Source: Pseudomonas sp. (GTDB lineage: Bacteria; Pseudomonadota; Gammaproteobacteria; Pseudomonadales; Pseudomonadaceae). Taken from it: 40,471 nucleotides of DNA. A program made the translations under genes and the position numbers. The stretch spans positions 1-40,471 of the forward strand of contig NZ_JAGIBG010000042.1 in NCBI RefSeq assembly GCF_017744435.1, written 5' to 3'. Below the pieces are notes generated by a model. The model saw only the letters and a list, made by a program, of their open reading frames with translations, was not told the DNA's origin and made no database searches. This document shows, one piece after another, positions 14,757-24,350 of this stretch. How positions within the stretch are numbered: the stretch's first letter is position 1; every line of letters begins with the position of its first letter.

Positions 14757-16064
14757 ATGAACATCAGCATCTTTGGACTTGGCTATGTTGGCGCTGTTTG
14801 CGCGGGATGCCTGTCGGCCCGCGGCCACAATGTGCTGGGGGTGGACATTTCCCCGGCGAAAATCGAACTGATCAACCAGGGCAAGTCGCCCATCGTCGAG
14901 CCGGGCCTGGAGCAACTGCTGCAGGACGGTGTCAGCAAGGGCCGCCTGCGCGGTACCACCGACGTGCAGGCGGCGATTCTCGCCACTGACCTGTCGCTGC
15001 TGTGCGTCGGCACCCCGAGCAAGAAGAACGGCGACCTGGACCTGGTGTACATGGAAGCGGTCTGCCGGGAAATCGGCACCGCCCTGCGCGACAAGGGCAG
15101 CCGCCACACCGTGGTGGTGCGCAGTACCGTGCTGCCAGGCACGGTGAAGAACGTGGTGGTGCCGATCCTCGAGCAGTACTCGGGCAAACGGGCCGGCGTC
15201 GACTTCGGCGTGGCGGTCAACCCGGAATTCCTGCGCGAAAGCACCGCGATCCAGGACTACGATTTCCCGGCCATGACCGTGATCGGTGAACTGGACAGCC
15301 AGTCGGGCGACCTGCTCGCGTCGCTGTACAGCGAACTCGACGCACCGGTCATCCGCAAGCCGATCGAAGTCGCCGAGATGATCAAGTACACCTGCAACGT
15401 CTGGCACGCGACCAAGGTCACTTTCGCCAACGAGATCGGCAACATCGCCAAGGCCGCCGGCGTCGATGGCCGCGAGGTGATGGATGTGGTCTGCCAGGAC
15501 CACAAGCTCAACCTGTCGCGCTACTACCTGCGCCCGGGCTTCGCCTTCGGCGGCTCGTGCCTGCCCAAGGACGTGCGCGCCCTCACCTACCGCGCCGCCA
15601 GCCTGGACGTGAAGGCGCCGCTGCTCGACTCGCTGATGGCCAGCAACGTCTCGCAGGTGCAGAACGCCTTCGACCTCATCGAGCGCCAGGACAAACGCAA
15701 GGTCGCCCTGCTCGGCCTGGCCTTCAAGGCCGGCACCGACGACCTGCGCGAAAGCCCCCTGGTGGAGCTGGCCGAGCGCCTGATCGGCAAGGGCTACCAG
15801 CTGAACATCTTCGACGAGAACGTCGAATACGCCCGCATGCACGGGGCCAACAAGGAATACATCGAAGCGAAGATCCCGCATGTTTCGTCGCTGCTGCACA
15901 GCGACCTGCAACAGGTGATCGATGACGCCGAGGTGATCGTCCTGGGCAACAACGACCCGCGCTTCGCCAGCGCCCTGCAAGCCGGCCACGGCAAGCAGGT
16001 GATCGACCTGGTCGGCTTCATGCCCGGCCTGAGCGACAGCCGCACCCAAGGCATCTGCTGGTAA
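14757..16064 (+). CDS. algD: GDP-mannose 6-dehydrogenase
   Basis: A 435-residue enzyme that oxidises GDP-mannose to GDP-mannuronate with NAD, the committed step of alginate synthesis. The N-terminal Rossmann motif is FGLGYVGAVCAGCLSARGH, the middle domain holds EVAEMIKYTCNVWHA, and the catalytic Cys lies in GGSCLPKD near residue 268. The C-terminal Rossmann-like domain ends in GICW, as in P. aeruginosa AlgD. Similarity to canonical AlgD is high over the full length, so the sugar donor should be GDP-mannuronate. The ATG at 14757 is chosen for its purine-rich ribosome site. First gene of the eleven-gene operon; a strong hairpin separates it from alg8. Confidence 0.96.
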   Translation: MNISIFGLGYVGAVCAGCLSARGHNVLGVDISPAKIELINQGKSPIVEPGLEQLLQDGVSKGRLRGTTDVQAAILATDLSLLCVGTPSKKNGDLDLVYMEAVCREIGTALRDKGSRHTVVVRSTVLPGTVKNVVVPILEQYSGKRAGVDFGVAVNPEFLRESTAIQDYDFPAMTVIGELDSQSGDLLASLYSELDAPVIRKPIEVAEMIKYTCNVWHATKVTFANEIGNIAKAAGVDGREVMDVVCQDHKLNLSRYYLRPGFAFGGSCLPKDVRALTYRAASLDVKAPLLDSLMASNVSQVQNAFDLIERQDKRKVALLGLAFKAGTDDLRESPLVELAERLIGKGYQLNIFDENVEYARMHGANKEYIEAKIPHVSSLLHSDLQQVIDDAEVIVLGNNDPRFASALQAGHGKQVIDLVGFMPGLSDSRTQGICW

Positions 16065-16079
16065 CCGACCCGGCACCTA

Positions 16080-16124
16080 CCGCGCGCCACCTGCCACAGG
16101 CTCACGCCTGGGGGTGGCGCGCGG
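16080..16124 (+). other. Nested stem-loop between algD and alg8
   Basis: A 12-bp perfect outer stem (16080-16091 with 16113-16124) encloses a second 5-bp stem (CAGGC 16097-16101, GCCTG 16106-16110). No T-run follows, so it is not an intrinsic terminator. It could stabilise the algD message end, block nucleases or set different levels of AlgD and the membrane machine. Confidence 0.65.
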
Positions 16125-16152
16125 GCACCGCAAAAACAGGAGTCAAGGCGAC

Positions 16153-17682
16153 ATGGATCGACAGCAACCACCCTTCGTGGCACCCGGCTACCTGCGCGCA
16201 GCCGCCAGCTTCTTCGGCTGGGCGTGCCTCGCCGGGCTGATCGCGCTGGCCTCGGAGATGGTCGCGCCGCAGTACCTGGACCCGAACCACCACCTGTTCA
16301 TCTTCATCATCGGCACGCTGGGCATGTGGCGCTATGGCAACGCCATCGTCCACTACCTGCGCGGCATGTACTTCCTGCACTGGAAGTTCCCGCGCATGCG
16401 CCGGCAGGTCGACCGCCTGGGCGATGCCGCACTGCCCTCGCACATGTTCATGGTGGTGACCAGCTTCCGAATCCCCACCACGACCACGTTCAAGGTCTAC
16501 CAGTCGGTGTTCCAGGAAGTGCAGCGGCTGAACGTGCCGTGCACGGTGATCGCCTCGATCGTCGAGAAAGGCGACGAGACCTTCATCAAGGAGATCATGC
16601 GCAACGAGGTCAAGGACCGCGACGACATCAAGCTGGTGATCGTTCGCGCCCGTGGCACTGGCAAGCGTGACGGCCTGGCCCATGCCTTCCGTGCGCTGTC
16701 GCGGCAGATGCCGCTGAATGACGCGGTCGTCGGCGTGGTCGACGGCGACACCATGATGCTGCCCGGTTGTGTCGAGCGTGCGGTCAAGCTGTTCGCCGTG
16801 CTGCCGGACGTGGGCGGCCTGACCACCAACGAATTCTGCGAAGTCGAAGGCAGCCGCTGGATGCGCCAGTGGCACTCGATGCGCTTTGTCCAGCGCCACA
16901 TCAACATGTGCTCGATGGCCCTGTCGCACCGGGTGCTGACCCTGACCGGGCGGCTGTCGTTCTTCCGCGCCGAAGTGATGACCGACCCCGAATTCATCCG
17001 CGATGTCGAGGCCGACTTCCTCGAACACTGGCGCCTGGGCCGCTTCCAGTTCCTCACCGGTGACGACAAGTCGAGCTGGCTGAGCCTGATGCGTGCCGGC
17101 TGGAACACTTTCTACGTGCCCGACAGCCACACCCTGACCGTCGAGCACCCGCCCAGCGACAGCTTCCTGACCGCCACCCGCCAGCTGATGTTCCGCTGGT
17201 ACGGCAACTCGCTGCGGCAGAACTTCCGCGCCACCGCCCTGCTCGGTCGCGCCCGCCTGGGGCTGTTCACCTTGTACGTGCTGCTCGACCAGCGCGTGTC
17301 GATGTGGACCTGCCTGATGGGCCTGACCGCCTCGGTGGTGGCCGGCCTGGTGTTCGGCATCCAGTACCTGCTGGTGTACCTGTTCTGGGTGCTGATCTCG
17401 CGCAGCCTGGTAACGGTGCTGTTCGTCTTCGCCGGCCACCCGGTCAGCCCGATGTACCCCTTCGTTCTTTATTACAACCAGATCGTCGGTTCGCTGATGA
17501 AGGTCTACGCGATGTTCCACATGGACCAGCAAAGCTGGACGCGGCAGAAGACCACCCTGGCCACTGGCAGCGTCGACTTCGACGCCAGCCTCAACCGCTG
17601 GTCCTCGAAGGCGATGCTGTGCTCGTCGATCGCCATCTTCTTCGGGGTCATCACCGTTCTTTTAGAACTCTCGCAACGTTAA
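16153..17682 (+). CDS. alg8: Alginate-type polymerase, glycosyltransferase family 2
   Basis: A 509-residue inner-membrane processive glycosyltransferase that polymerises mannuronate from GDP-mannuronate. Two hydrophobic spans near residues 17-65 precede the cytosolic GT2 domain, and several follow it (about 380-500). Visible catalytic elements are the VVDGDT metal/sugar-nucleotide site, the DDK of TGDDKSSW, and the acceptor motif ending FRWYGN. In the known system Alg8 needs Alg44 loaded with c-di-GMP. ATG 16153 is preferred over 16114 because AGGAG lies just upstream; the earlier start would read through the intercistronic hairpin. 16 bases to alg44. Confidence 0.95.
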   Translation: MDRQQPPFVAPGYLRAAASFFGWACLAGLIALASEMVAPQYLDPNHHLFIFIIGTLGMWRYGNAIVHYLRGMYFLHWKFPRMRRQVDRLGDAALPSHMFMVVTSFRIPTTTTFKVYQSVFQEVQRLNVPCTVIASIVEKGDETFIKEIMRNEVKDRDDIKLVIVRARGTGKRDGLAHAFRALSRQMPLNDAVVGVVDGDTMMLPGCVERAVKLFAVLPDVGGLTTNEFCEVEGSRWMRQWHSMRFVQRHINMCSMALSHRVLTLTGRLSFFRAEVMTDPEFIRDVEADFLEHWRLGRFQFLTGDDKSSWLSLMRAGWNTFYVPDSHTLTVEHPPSDSFLTATRQLMFRWYGNSLRQNFRATALLGRARLGLFTLYVLLDQRVSMWTCLMGLTASVVAGLVFGIQYLLVYLFWVLISRSLVTVLFVFAGHPVSPMYPFVLYYNQIVGSLMKVYAMFHMDQQSWTRQKTTLATGSVDFDASLNRWSSKAMLCSSIAIFFGVITVLLELSQR

Positions 17683-17698
17683 GGAAAGGCGCCTGCAC

Positions 17699-18862
17699 AT
17701 GAGTACCACGAACATTCCCGCGGCCCCGGGCAAGACAGCGGCCAACATCGTCCACGAAGCGGTCGACGAGCGCCAGTACGTGCGCACCCGGATGAACGCG
17801 CGGGTGCGCCTGGCCAGTGCCGGGCAGGCCCCGTTCGAAGTGGCCCTGCAGGACATTTCGCTGGGTGGCCTGGGCCTGACCCACGACGCGCCGCTGAAAG
17901 TCGGCACGCTGTACGACGCCTCGATCCGCCTGCGCCTGAACCAGGTGGACCTGAACATCGACAGCAAGATCCGCATCGTCTCCCAGCGTGGCAGCGAAGT
18001 GGGCGCGCAGTTCGTCGAGCTCGATGCGCAGAAGCGCGACATCCTGCGCTACCTGATCAGTGCCTACATGTCCGGCGAGATCGCCGACATCAATGGCCTG
18101 TTCAATGTCATGCAGCGCGAGAACTACATCAAGGAACGCAAGCACAAGTACGCCAGCGCACGCACCCCGGGCGCCCGCCTCAAGGCCCTGACCGGCACCT
18201 TGCTGTACACCGCCGCCGGCGTCGCCGCGCTGGCCTTCGTCGGCTACAAGGGCTACCTGCTGTTCTTCCGCATCCCGGCGCTGCAGGCCCAGGTGGCGAC
18301 CAACGCCCAGGTCATCAGCATGCCCGACAACGGCTATGTGAAGTACCTGCTGCCCGCCGGCGCCACCGAAGTGCAGGCCGGCCAGCCGCTGGCCAGCATT
18401 TCCACGCAGCTGGCCACCAGCTTCACCAGCCCGGCCGACATGAAGGCGGTTGCCGACCTGTCGCCTGGCGACCTGCAGACCCTGCTCGGCCGCGCCACCA
18501 TCGAGACGGTGATCAACAGCCCGTGCGACTGCACGGTCTACTACCCGAACCAGCGCCTGGACGGCTACGGCTACAAGGAAGCCCCGCTGATGCACCTGCT
18601 GCCCAAGGACCAGGGCCTGTTCGTGCGCGCCAACGTGCCGTTCGACAAGCTCGCCGATGTCGACCGGGTGAAGTCGGTGGACATGCAGGTGTTCGGCCTC
18701 GATCAGCACTACAGCGGCAAAGTGGTCGACGCCCGGGTCGACGAGGTCAACCGCAACCTGGCACTGACCATCCAGCCTGACAGCCCGCTGCCGGCCGCTG
18801 CCTACCAGAAAGCGGTGGCGGTCGACCTGTTCATGGGCCTGCCGTTCGGCGCAGCGCGCTAA
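17699..18862 (+). CDS. alg44: PilZ-domain c-di-GMP receptor of the alginate-type synthase
   Basis: A 387-residue bitopic inner-membrane protein. The N-terminal PilZ domain shows both c-di-GMP motifs: RQYVR (RxxxR, about residues 26-30) and DISLGG (D/NxSxxG, about 54-59). A membrane span lies near residues 164-190 (LLYTAAGVAALAFVGYKGYLLFF). The periplasmic remainder resembles membrane-fusion proteins and should link to AlgK, AlgX and AlgE. Polymerisation is therefore expected to need c-di-GMP. Both PilZ motifs being intact argues that the cluster is still under selection. Confidence 0.95.
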   Translation: MSTTNIPAAPGKTAANIVHEAVDERQYVRTRMNARVRLASAGQAPFEVALQDISLGGLGLTHDAPLKVGTLYDASIRLRLNQVDLNIDSKIRIVSQRGSEVGAQFVELDAQKRDILRYLISAYMSGEIADINGLFNVMQRENYIKERKHKYASARTPGARLKALTGTLLYTAAGVAALAFVGYKGYLLFFRIPALQAQVATNAQVISMPDNGYVKYLLPAGATEVQAGQPLASISTQLATSFTSPADMKAVADLSPGDLQTLLGRATIETVINSPCDCTVYYPNQRLDGYGYKEAPLMHLLPKDQGLFVRANVPFDKLADVDRVKSVDMQVFGLDQHYSGKVVDARVDEVNRNLALTIQPDSPLPAAAYQKAVAVDLFMGLPFGAAR

Positions 18863-18883
18863 GCGGCCGAGGACGATGACGCC

Positions 18884-20335
18884 ATGACCGCCAATATGCC
18901 TCCCCGCCTGCTGCTGGCCGGCCTGGCCCTGGCCTGCGCCACCACGGCCAGTGCCGGGCAGAGCCTGGAACAGATCCGCTACGCGCTGTACAAGGACCCG
19001 TCGGCCGAGGTCACCACCGACCTGCGCGAACTGGCAGCCCGTGGCGACCTGGCCAGTACCCTGCTGCTTGGCGATGTGCTGGCCGGCCGCGAAGACGCCA
19101 GCCGCGCAGAAGTGGTGGCGCTGTACCAGAAGGCCTTTGCCGACGGCCATGGCATGGTCCCGGCACTGGCTTCGCTGGCTCGCCTGATCGACCGCACGCC
19201 GAGCCTGCGCGAGGCGCAGCGCCCCTGGATGGCGCAGGCACTGACGCGCTACCCGGCCAACCTCGACCCGCGCAACACCAGTACCACGCTGGAAGTGTTC
19301 CTGACTTACCCGGAGTTGGTCGACACCGCCCAGGCGACTCAACTGCTGGCGCTGTACGAGCAGGCCTGCCTGCTCAACTGCCGCCCCGAGCTGTACCACG
19401 CCGTGCTCGCCGAGCGCCAGGGCGACCGTGCCGGCGCCGAGCGCTGGTATCGCCAGGCGGTGCGCGTGGACGCGCGCGCCGTCGACCGCTACTACGCCTT
19501 CCTCGGCGAGCAGCAGGACCGCCTGTTCCCGCCGTTCGCTGACCAGCTCGAACCTGAGCGCGAGCAGTTGCCGGTGGAGATCGTCCACCGCGTCGCTGCG
19601 CTGCTCGACAGCATCACCAGCGTGCAGCGCGCCGAACAGGAAGCCGACCGCTACGAGAACCAGGCCAGCGCGTCCGGTGCTGAAAAGCTGCCGCCAACCC
19701 CGGAGCAACTGGCCCGCGAAAAAGCCCAGGGCGATGCGCTGAACCTCGCCACCGCCCGGGTCCAGCGCTGGCGCAATGTGGCCGTGGCCCGCGGCTTCGT
19801 GCCGGCCATGGTGTCCAAGGCCAACTACATGATTTCCAACCCGACCGAGCACAACGCCGAGGAAACCCAGGCGATGATCGATCAGGTGCGCGAGCGCGAG
19901 CCGACCCGGGCCAAGGCCCTGCAGGCGCAGTTCTACATGGTCAACAACTGGCTGACCCTGGACCCGGACAAGGCCCGCGCACTGATCGACGAACTGCGTG
20001 CCAGCGGCTACCCCGGTGCCGGCCTGCTGCTGGGCGAGTACTACAGCAAAGGTGTCGAGGACCAGCCCGACCAGGAGAAGGCCCTGGCGCTGTTCCAGGC
20101 CGAAGCCGACAAGGGCAACACCGCCGCCTGGTACCGCATGGCCACCCTGCACGCCTACGGCCGTGCCCTGTGCCACGACCCGGTCAAGGCCTACACCTAC
20201 GCCCGCGTCGCCCTCGACCTGGGTGAACGCAGCGCGCGCAGCCTGATCAAGCGCCTGGAAAAGACCCTGCCAAAGGATGACATCGAGCGTGCCCTGGCCG
20301 CTCGCAACGGGCTGTTCAAGGAGGCCACCCTGTGA
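18884..20335 (+). CDS. algK: AlgK-like TPR/Sel1-repeat periplasmic scaffold
   Basis: A 483-residue helical-repeat protein with a signal sequence (LLLAGLALACATTASA) and Sel1-type repeats, such as GAGLLLGEYYSKGVEDQPDQEKALALFQ near 390-415. AlgK in P. aeruginosa is an outer-membrane lipoprotein that places the AlgE pore and ties it to the synthase. Here the only Cys near the signal end is in LALAC, a poor lipobox, and an alternative peptidase I site (ASA before GQS) is present. Membrane anchoring by lipid is thus uncertain. The last four bases overlap algE (GTGA). Identification rests on position and repeat type more than on strong sequence identity. Confidence 0.88.
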   Translation: MTANMPPRLLLAGLALACATTASAGQSLEQIRYALYKDPSAEVTTDLRELAARGDLASTLLLGDVLAGREDASRAEVVALYQKAFADGHGMVPALASLARLIDRTPSLREAQRPWMAQALTRYPANLDPRNTSTTLEVFLTYPELVDTAQATQLLALYEQACLLNCRPELYHAVLAERQGDRAGAERWYRQAVRVDARAVDRYYAFLGEQQDRLFPPFADQLEPEREQLPVEIVHRVAALLDSITSVQRAEQEADRYENQASASGAEKLPPTPEQLAREKAQGDALNLATARVQRWRNVAVARGFVPAMVSKANYMISNPTEHNAEETQAMIDQVREREPTRAKALQAQFYMVNNWLTLDPDKARALIDELRASGYPGAGLLLGEYYSKGVEDQPDQEKALALFQAEADKGNTAAWYRMATLHAYGRALCHDPVKAYTYARVALDLGERSARSLIKRLEKTLPKDDIERALAARNGLFKEATL

Positions 20336-21786
20336 AAGCGCATCACCCCCTGTTCGGCGCCCTGCTGGCCCTGGCACCGTTGCCAGCGGCCTTCGCCGCA
20401 GAAGAAATCACCGGCCCCGAAGCCGACAGCAACGAACCGGTGCGCGTCGCCGCGCTGGATGGCAGCGAGCCGGTGATTACCTCGGAAGTGTTCAACAAGC
20501 TCACCGTGCAAACCGGCTACGGCCCCGAAGACTCCCAGGTCGGCAGCGACCGCGAGATGTTCTACAGCCTGCGTTACGAGCCATCGTTCGCCTGGTACTC
20601 GCCGGAAAAACGCTGGGCCAAATGGATGGTCTACGGCCGCCTGTGGTTGAACTACGACTCCAGCCAGTCGAGCAACCTGACCAACGAAGCGTCCAACGCC
20701 AACGAACGCGAGCAGCCCGAAGGCTGGTACGCCGAACTGCGCGAGCTGTACGTCAAGCGCAACCTGATCGGCGACGACCCGCGCTTCTCTGCCTCGTTCG
20801 GCCGCCAGCGCTTCTATGACGACTACGGCATCTGGTGGGACGACAGCCTCGAATCGCTGCGTTTCAATTACCAGGACACCTTCAGCGAGGCGTTCTTTGC
20901 CGTCGGCCAGAAGTTCCACAACTACAACACCGACGTCAACCGCCTGGCCGACAGCGAGGAGCGCACCACCTACCTGATGGGCCAGTACGCCTACCGCTGG
21001 AGCCAGAACAACCAGGTCGGTGTGCGCCTGATGCACGAGAACGACCACAGCGGCCACGACGCCGACGACCGCTACGACTTCAAGGGCATGCGCTACGGGC
21101 TGTTCTTCAAGGGCGACAACCTCGCCTACCCGGTGCTCAGCGACTACCACCTGGAACTGGCGGCGCTGGACGGCAAGATGGACAACACCGACGGCAACGG
21201 CGTCACCACCACCGGCCACAGCAGCAAGGGCTGGGCGGTGCTGGGCGAAGTCGGCAAGCGCTTCGACAGCCTGGCGTGGACCCCGCGCGTGGCACTGCGA
21301 GGCGGCCTGACCGACAAGCCCAGCGACGAGAACGACGGCTTCCGCCTGAACGCCATCCAGTCCGACCGCATCACCCGCACCGGCTCCTACAGCACGCGCC
21401 TGACCAGCTCGTTCGTCGCCCTCGACCTGCGCAACCTGAGCTACTACGGCTTTGCCGTGGAGACCCGCCCCACCCCGCGCAGCGCGCTGGACCTGCGGGT
21501 GACCCAGCTCGACCTGCGCGATGCCGACGGCACCCTGCCGATCCGCATGAACGGCGATCAACGCGCCGAGCGCAACCGCGCCATTACCCAAGGCAGCAAT
21601 GGCAACGGGCGCAATGTCGGGCAGATGGTCGACCTCAACTACTACTGGAAGATGTTTCCGGTGGCTATCGATGGCAAGCACCTGGACGTCAACGCGCTGG
21701 TCAGCGCCAGTTACCTCAATGCCGGCAGTGCATTGGAAACCGGCGATGACTACCAGCTGAGCGTCGGCGTGGTAATCAGTTACTAA
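20332..21786 (+). CDS. algE: AlgE-like outer-membrane export barrel
   Basis: A 484-residue protein with a signal peptide (cleavage near AAFA before AEEITG) and alternating-residue beta strands throughout, ending in an aromatic outer-membrane signature (VGVVISY). The length matches the 18-stranded alginate porin AlgE. The landmark FGRQRFYDDYGIWWDD (near 145-160) is of the AlgE type, and Arg-rich strands suit passage of a polyanion. It starts with GTG overlapping the algK stop, a sign of coupling. In the usual operon the next gene is algG; here it is algI. Confidence 0.92.
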   Translation: MKAHHPLFGALLALAPLPAAFAAEEITGPEADSNEPVRVAALDGSEPVITSEVFNKLTVQTGYGPEDSQVGSDREMFYSLRYEPSFAWYSPEKRWAKWMVYGRLWLNYDSSQSSNLTNEASNANEREQPEGWYAELRELYVKRNLIGDDPRFSASFGRQRFYDDYGIWWDDSLESLRFNYQDTFSEAFFAVGQKFHNYNTDVNRLADSEERTTYLMGQYAYRWSQNNQVGVRLMHENDHSGHDADDRYDFKGMRYGLFFKGDNLAYPVLSDYHLELAALDGKMDNTDGNGVTTTGHSSKGWAVLGEVGKRFDSLAWTPRVALRGGLTDKPSDENDGFRLNAIQSDRITRTGSYSTRLTSSFVALDLRNLSYYGFAVETRPTPRSALDLRVTQLDLRDADGTLPIRMNGDQRAERNRAITQGSNGNGRNVGQMVDLNYYWKMFPVAIDGKHLDVNALVSASYLNAGSALETGDDYQLSVGVVISY

Positions 21787-21800
21787 GGAAGGGCCGTGCC

Positions 21801-23228
21801 ATGATCTTCGCCTCCAATGTGTTCCTGTTCCTCTACCTGCCGCTGTTCCTGGCCGTATACTTCCTGGCCAAGGCACAGTGGCGCTCCACGGTGATCGTGG
21901 CTGCCAGCTATATCTTCTATGCCTGGTGGCGCCCGGACTTCCTGCTGCTGTTCGTGGGCATCACCTACTGGAACTACTGGTTCGGCCTGCGCATCAAGGC
22001 ACGCCTGGACGCCGGCGACAAAGTCATGGCCCTGCGCCTGCTGTGGATCGGCATCGCCGGCAACCTGTCGACCCTGGGCTACTTCAAGTACGCCAACTTC
22101 GGCGCCGAGGTGCTGGCCCTGCTGCTGGCGCCGCTGGGCATCAACACCTGGACGCTGGAGAACATCTTCCTGCCGCTGGGCATTTCGTTCTACGTGTTCC
22201 ATGCCCTGAGCTACATCGTCGACATCTACCGCAAGGACGCCACGCCGACGCGCAACTTCATCGACTTCGCCGCCTTCGTCGCGCTGTTCCCGCACCTGGT
22301 GGCCGGGCCGATCCTGCGCTACAGCCAGCTGGCGCCGCAGCTGCGCGAACGTACCCATTCGCTGGAGCTGTTCTCGCTGGGCGTGTGCCGCTTCATGCTC
22401 GGTTTCATCATGAAGGTGCTGATCGCCGACCGCCTGGCGCCGATCAACGTGCTGTTCGTCAGCGAAGGCACGCTGCAGTTCGCCGATGCCTGGTTCGGCC
22501 TGGTGATCTCGACCCTGCAGCTGTACTTCGACTTTGCCGGCTACAGCCACATGGCCCTGGGCCTGGCGCTGATGATGGGCTTCCGCTTCCCGGAAAACTT
22601 CAACCAGCCGTATGTCTCGCAGAGCATCACCGAGTTCTGGGCACGCTGGCACATGACCCTGGCGCACTTCCTGCGCGACTACGTGTACATGCCACTGGTG
22701 CGCAAGCGCGTGGCCGGTGCCCTGCCGGCCCTGATCTGGACCATGCTGCTGTCGGGCCTGTGGCACGGGGCGAGCTTCGCCTTCATCTGCTGGGGCCTGT
22801 TCTTTGGCGTCGGCATGGTGATCGAGCGCAAGTTCAACCTGGCGACCAAGGTCAGCACGCCCTACCACCTGGGCCGTAACCTGCGCACCGGGGGGCTGAT
22901 CCTGCTGAGCATGCCGCTGTTCTTCACCATGGACCTGCGCCACAGCATCGACATCTACCAGGCGCTGTTCGGCCTCAACGGCTTCGGTTCGCTGGAACTG
23001 TACGTGCTCGGCGCCTCGAAGATGGCCATGGCCTTCGCCCTGGTGGCGCTGGCCTGGCTGGTACTGGCCGGGATCAACAACGTGCGGTTCTACGCCGGCA
23101 ACAAGGACGGCTACTTCATGCGCCATGTCGGCGCGCTGCACAGCGTGCTGCTGTGGGGCGGCTTCCTGCTGGCGCTGAGCAGCCTGGCGGCCAACTCGTT
23201 TTCGCCCTTCCTGTATTTCCAGTTCTAG
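21801..23228 (+). CDS. algI: MBOAT-family O-acetyl transport/transferase protein
   Basis: A 475-residue polytopic inner-membrane MBOAT protein, thought to pass acetyl groups across the membrane to AlgJ and AlgX. The MBOAT core is clear: FPHLVAGPILRY (about 163-174), FWARWHMTLAHFLRDY (about 279-294) and SGLWHGASF with His322, the same number as the catalytic His of P. aeruginosa AlgI. Length and hydrophobic pattern are normal. It follows algE by 14 bases and precedes algJ by 9, so the acetylation module I-J-F has been placed directly behind the export pore gene. Confidence 0.95.
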   Translation: MIFASNVFLFLYLPLFLAVYFLAKAQWRSTVIVAASYIFYAWWRPDFLLLFVGITYWNYWFGLRIKARLDAGDKVMALRLLWIGIAGNLSTLGYFKYANFGAEVLALLLAPLGINTWTLENIFLPLGISFYVFHALSYIVDIYRKDATPTRNFIDFAAFVALFPHLVAGPILRYSQLAPQLRERTHSLELFSLGVCRFMLGFIMKVLIADRLAPINVLFVSEGTLQFADAWFGLVISTLQLYFDFAGYSHMALGLALMMGFRFPENFNQPYVSQSITEFWARWHMTLAHFLRDYVYMPLVRKRVAGALPALIWTMLLSGLWHGASFAFICWGLFFGVGMVIERKFNLATKVSTPYHLGRNLRTGGLILLSMPLFFTMDLRHSIDIYQALFGLNGFGSLELYVLGASKMAMAFALVALAWLVLAGINNVRFYAGNKDGYFMRHVGALHSVLLWGGFLLALSSLAANSFSPFLYFQF

Positions 23229-23237
23229 GAGACGGCC

Positions 23238-24332
23238 ATGTACCCGGTGATGAATTCGGCCAGCAAGGCCAATGGCATTCTGTTCGTGGTGGTGTTGGCG
23301 GCGATGTTCGTCTATTCGCTGCCACCGGTGTTCAGCTTTGCCCGCACCTCGACCGATACCTGGAACCTGTTCGTCGACGGCAAGCTGCTGCGCAAGTTCG
23401 AGCAGGCCTACGACAAGCGTTTCTTCCTGCGTGACCCGTCGGTGGAGCTGTGGGCCGATGCCCAGTTCCACCTGTTCGGCGAAGGTACCAAGGGTGTGGT
23501 GCTGGGCAAGGATGGCTGGCTCTATACCAACCAGGAATACCGTGTACCCAACGACCTTGAGGCCAACCTGGCAAGCCAGCTGGAGCAGATCGCCAAGGTC
23601 CGCACGCAGCTGGCCGAGCACGGCAAGCAGCTGGTGATCCTGCCGCTGCCGATGAAGCTGGACGTGTACGCGGCCCATGCCCAGCATGCCTTCGACCCAC
23701 GGGTGACCAGCCTCTACGACCACTTCGTTGGCGAGTTGCAAAACCGCCAGCTGGACGTGGTGCCGCTGCGCGGGGCGTTCCTCGCCAACCTCGACGGCCC
23801 GCAGCTGTTCCTCAAGTCCGACACCCACTGGAGCCCGGAAGGCGCACGGCTGTCGGCCTACGAACTGGCGCGCCAGCGCCCGCAACTGTTGGGTGACCAG
23901 GTGTACGTGTCGCGCAAGGCCGGCGAGAAGAGCGTCAAGGGCGACCTGATGAACTACATCCAGTTCGACCACGCGCGCCTGGCGCCACAGTTCGGCCCCA
24001 ACCCGATCGCCCTGTACGAAACCCTGAAGGCCACGCAAGGCGCCGACGACCTGTTCGCCGAAGAAAACCAGAGCCTGCTGCTGGTCGGCACCAGCTACAG
24101 CAAGATCGACGACTGGAACTTCGTCGGCTTCCTCAAGGAAGCACTCAACCGCGACCTGCTGAGCATCGCCGTGGAAGCCCGCGGCCCGTTCGAGGCGATG
24201 AACCAGTTCCTGGCCAGCGACCAGCTGGCCAACACGCAGATCGACACCGTGGTCTGGGAATTCCCCCTGCGCACCCTGCTCGCCCACCGCCCCGGCTCGC
24301 TCAGCCGCAGCGCTGCGCCCCAGCATTTCTGA
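23238..24332 (+). CDS. algJ: AlgJ-like SGNH-type O-acetyltransferase/acetylesterase
   Basis: A 364-residue periplasmic enzyme with an N-terminal hydrophobic anchor or uncleaved signal (ILFVVVLAAMFVYS). The SGNH-like triad is visible: Asp195 and His197 in SDTHWSPEGA, and Ser286 in GTSYS. It takes acetyl from the AlgI route for O-acetylation of mannuronate residues. All catalytic residues are retained. Tightly spaced between algI and algF. Confidence 0.94.
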   Translation: MYPVMNSASKANGILFVVVLAAMFVYSLPPVFSFARTSTDTWNLFVDGKLLRKFEQAYDKRFFLRDPSVELWADAQFHLFGEGTKGVVLGKDGWLYTNQEYRVPNDLEANLASQLEQIAKVRTQLAEHGKQLVILPLPMKLDVYAAHAQHAFDPRVTSLYDHFVGELQNRQLDVVPLRGAFLANLDGPQLFLKSDTHWSPEGARLSAYELARQRPQLLGDQVYVSRKAGEKSVKGDLMNYIQFDHARLAPQFGPNPIALYETLKATQGADDLFAEENQSLLLVGTSYSKIDDWNFVGFLKEALNRDLLSIAVEARGPFEAMNQFLASDQLANTQIDTVVWEFPLRTLLAHRPGSLSRSAAPQHF

Positions 24333-24350
24333 CGATTCAAGGAGAGCCTG

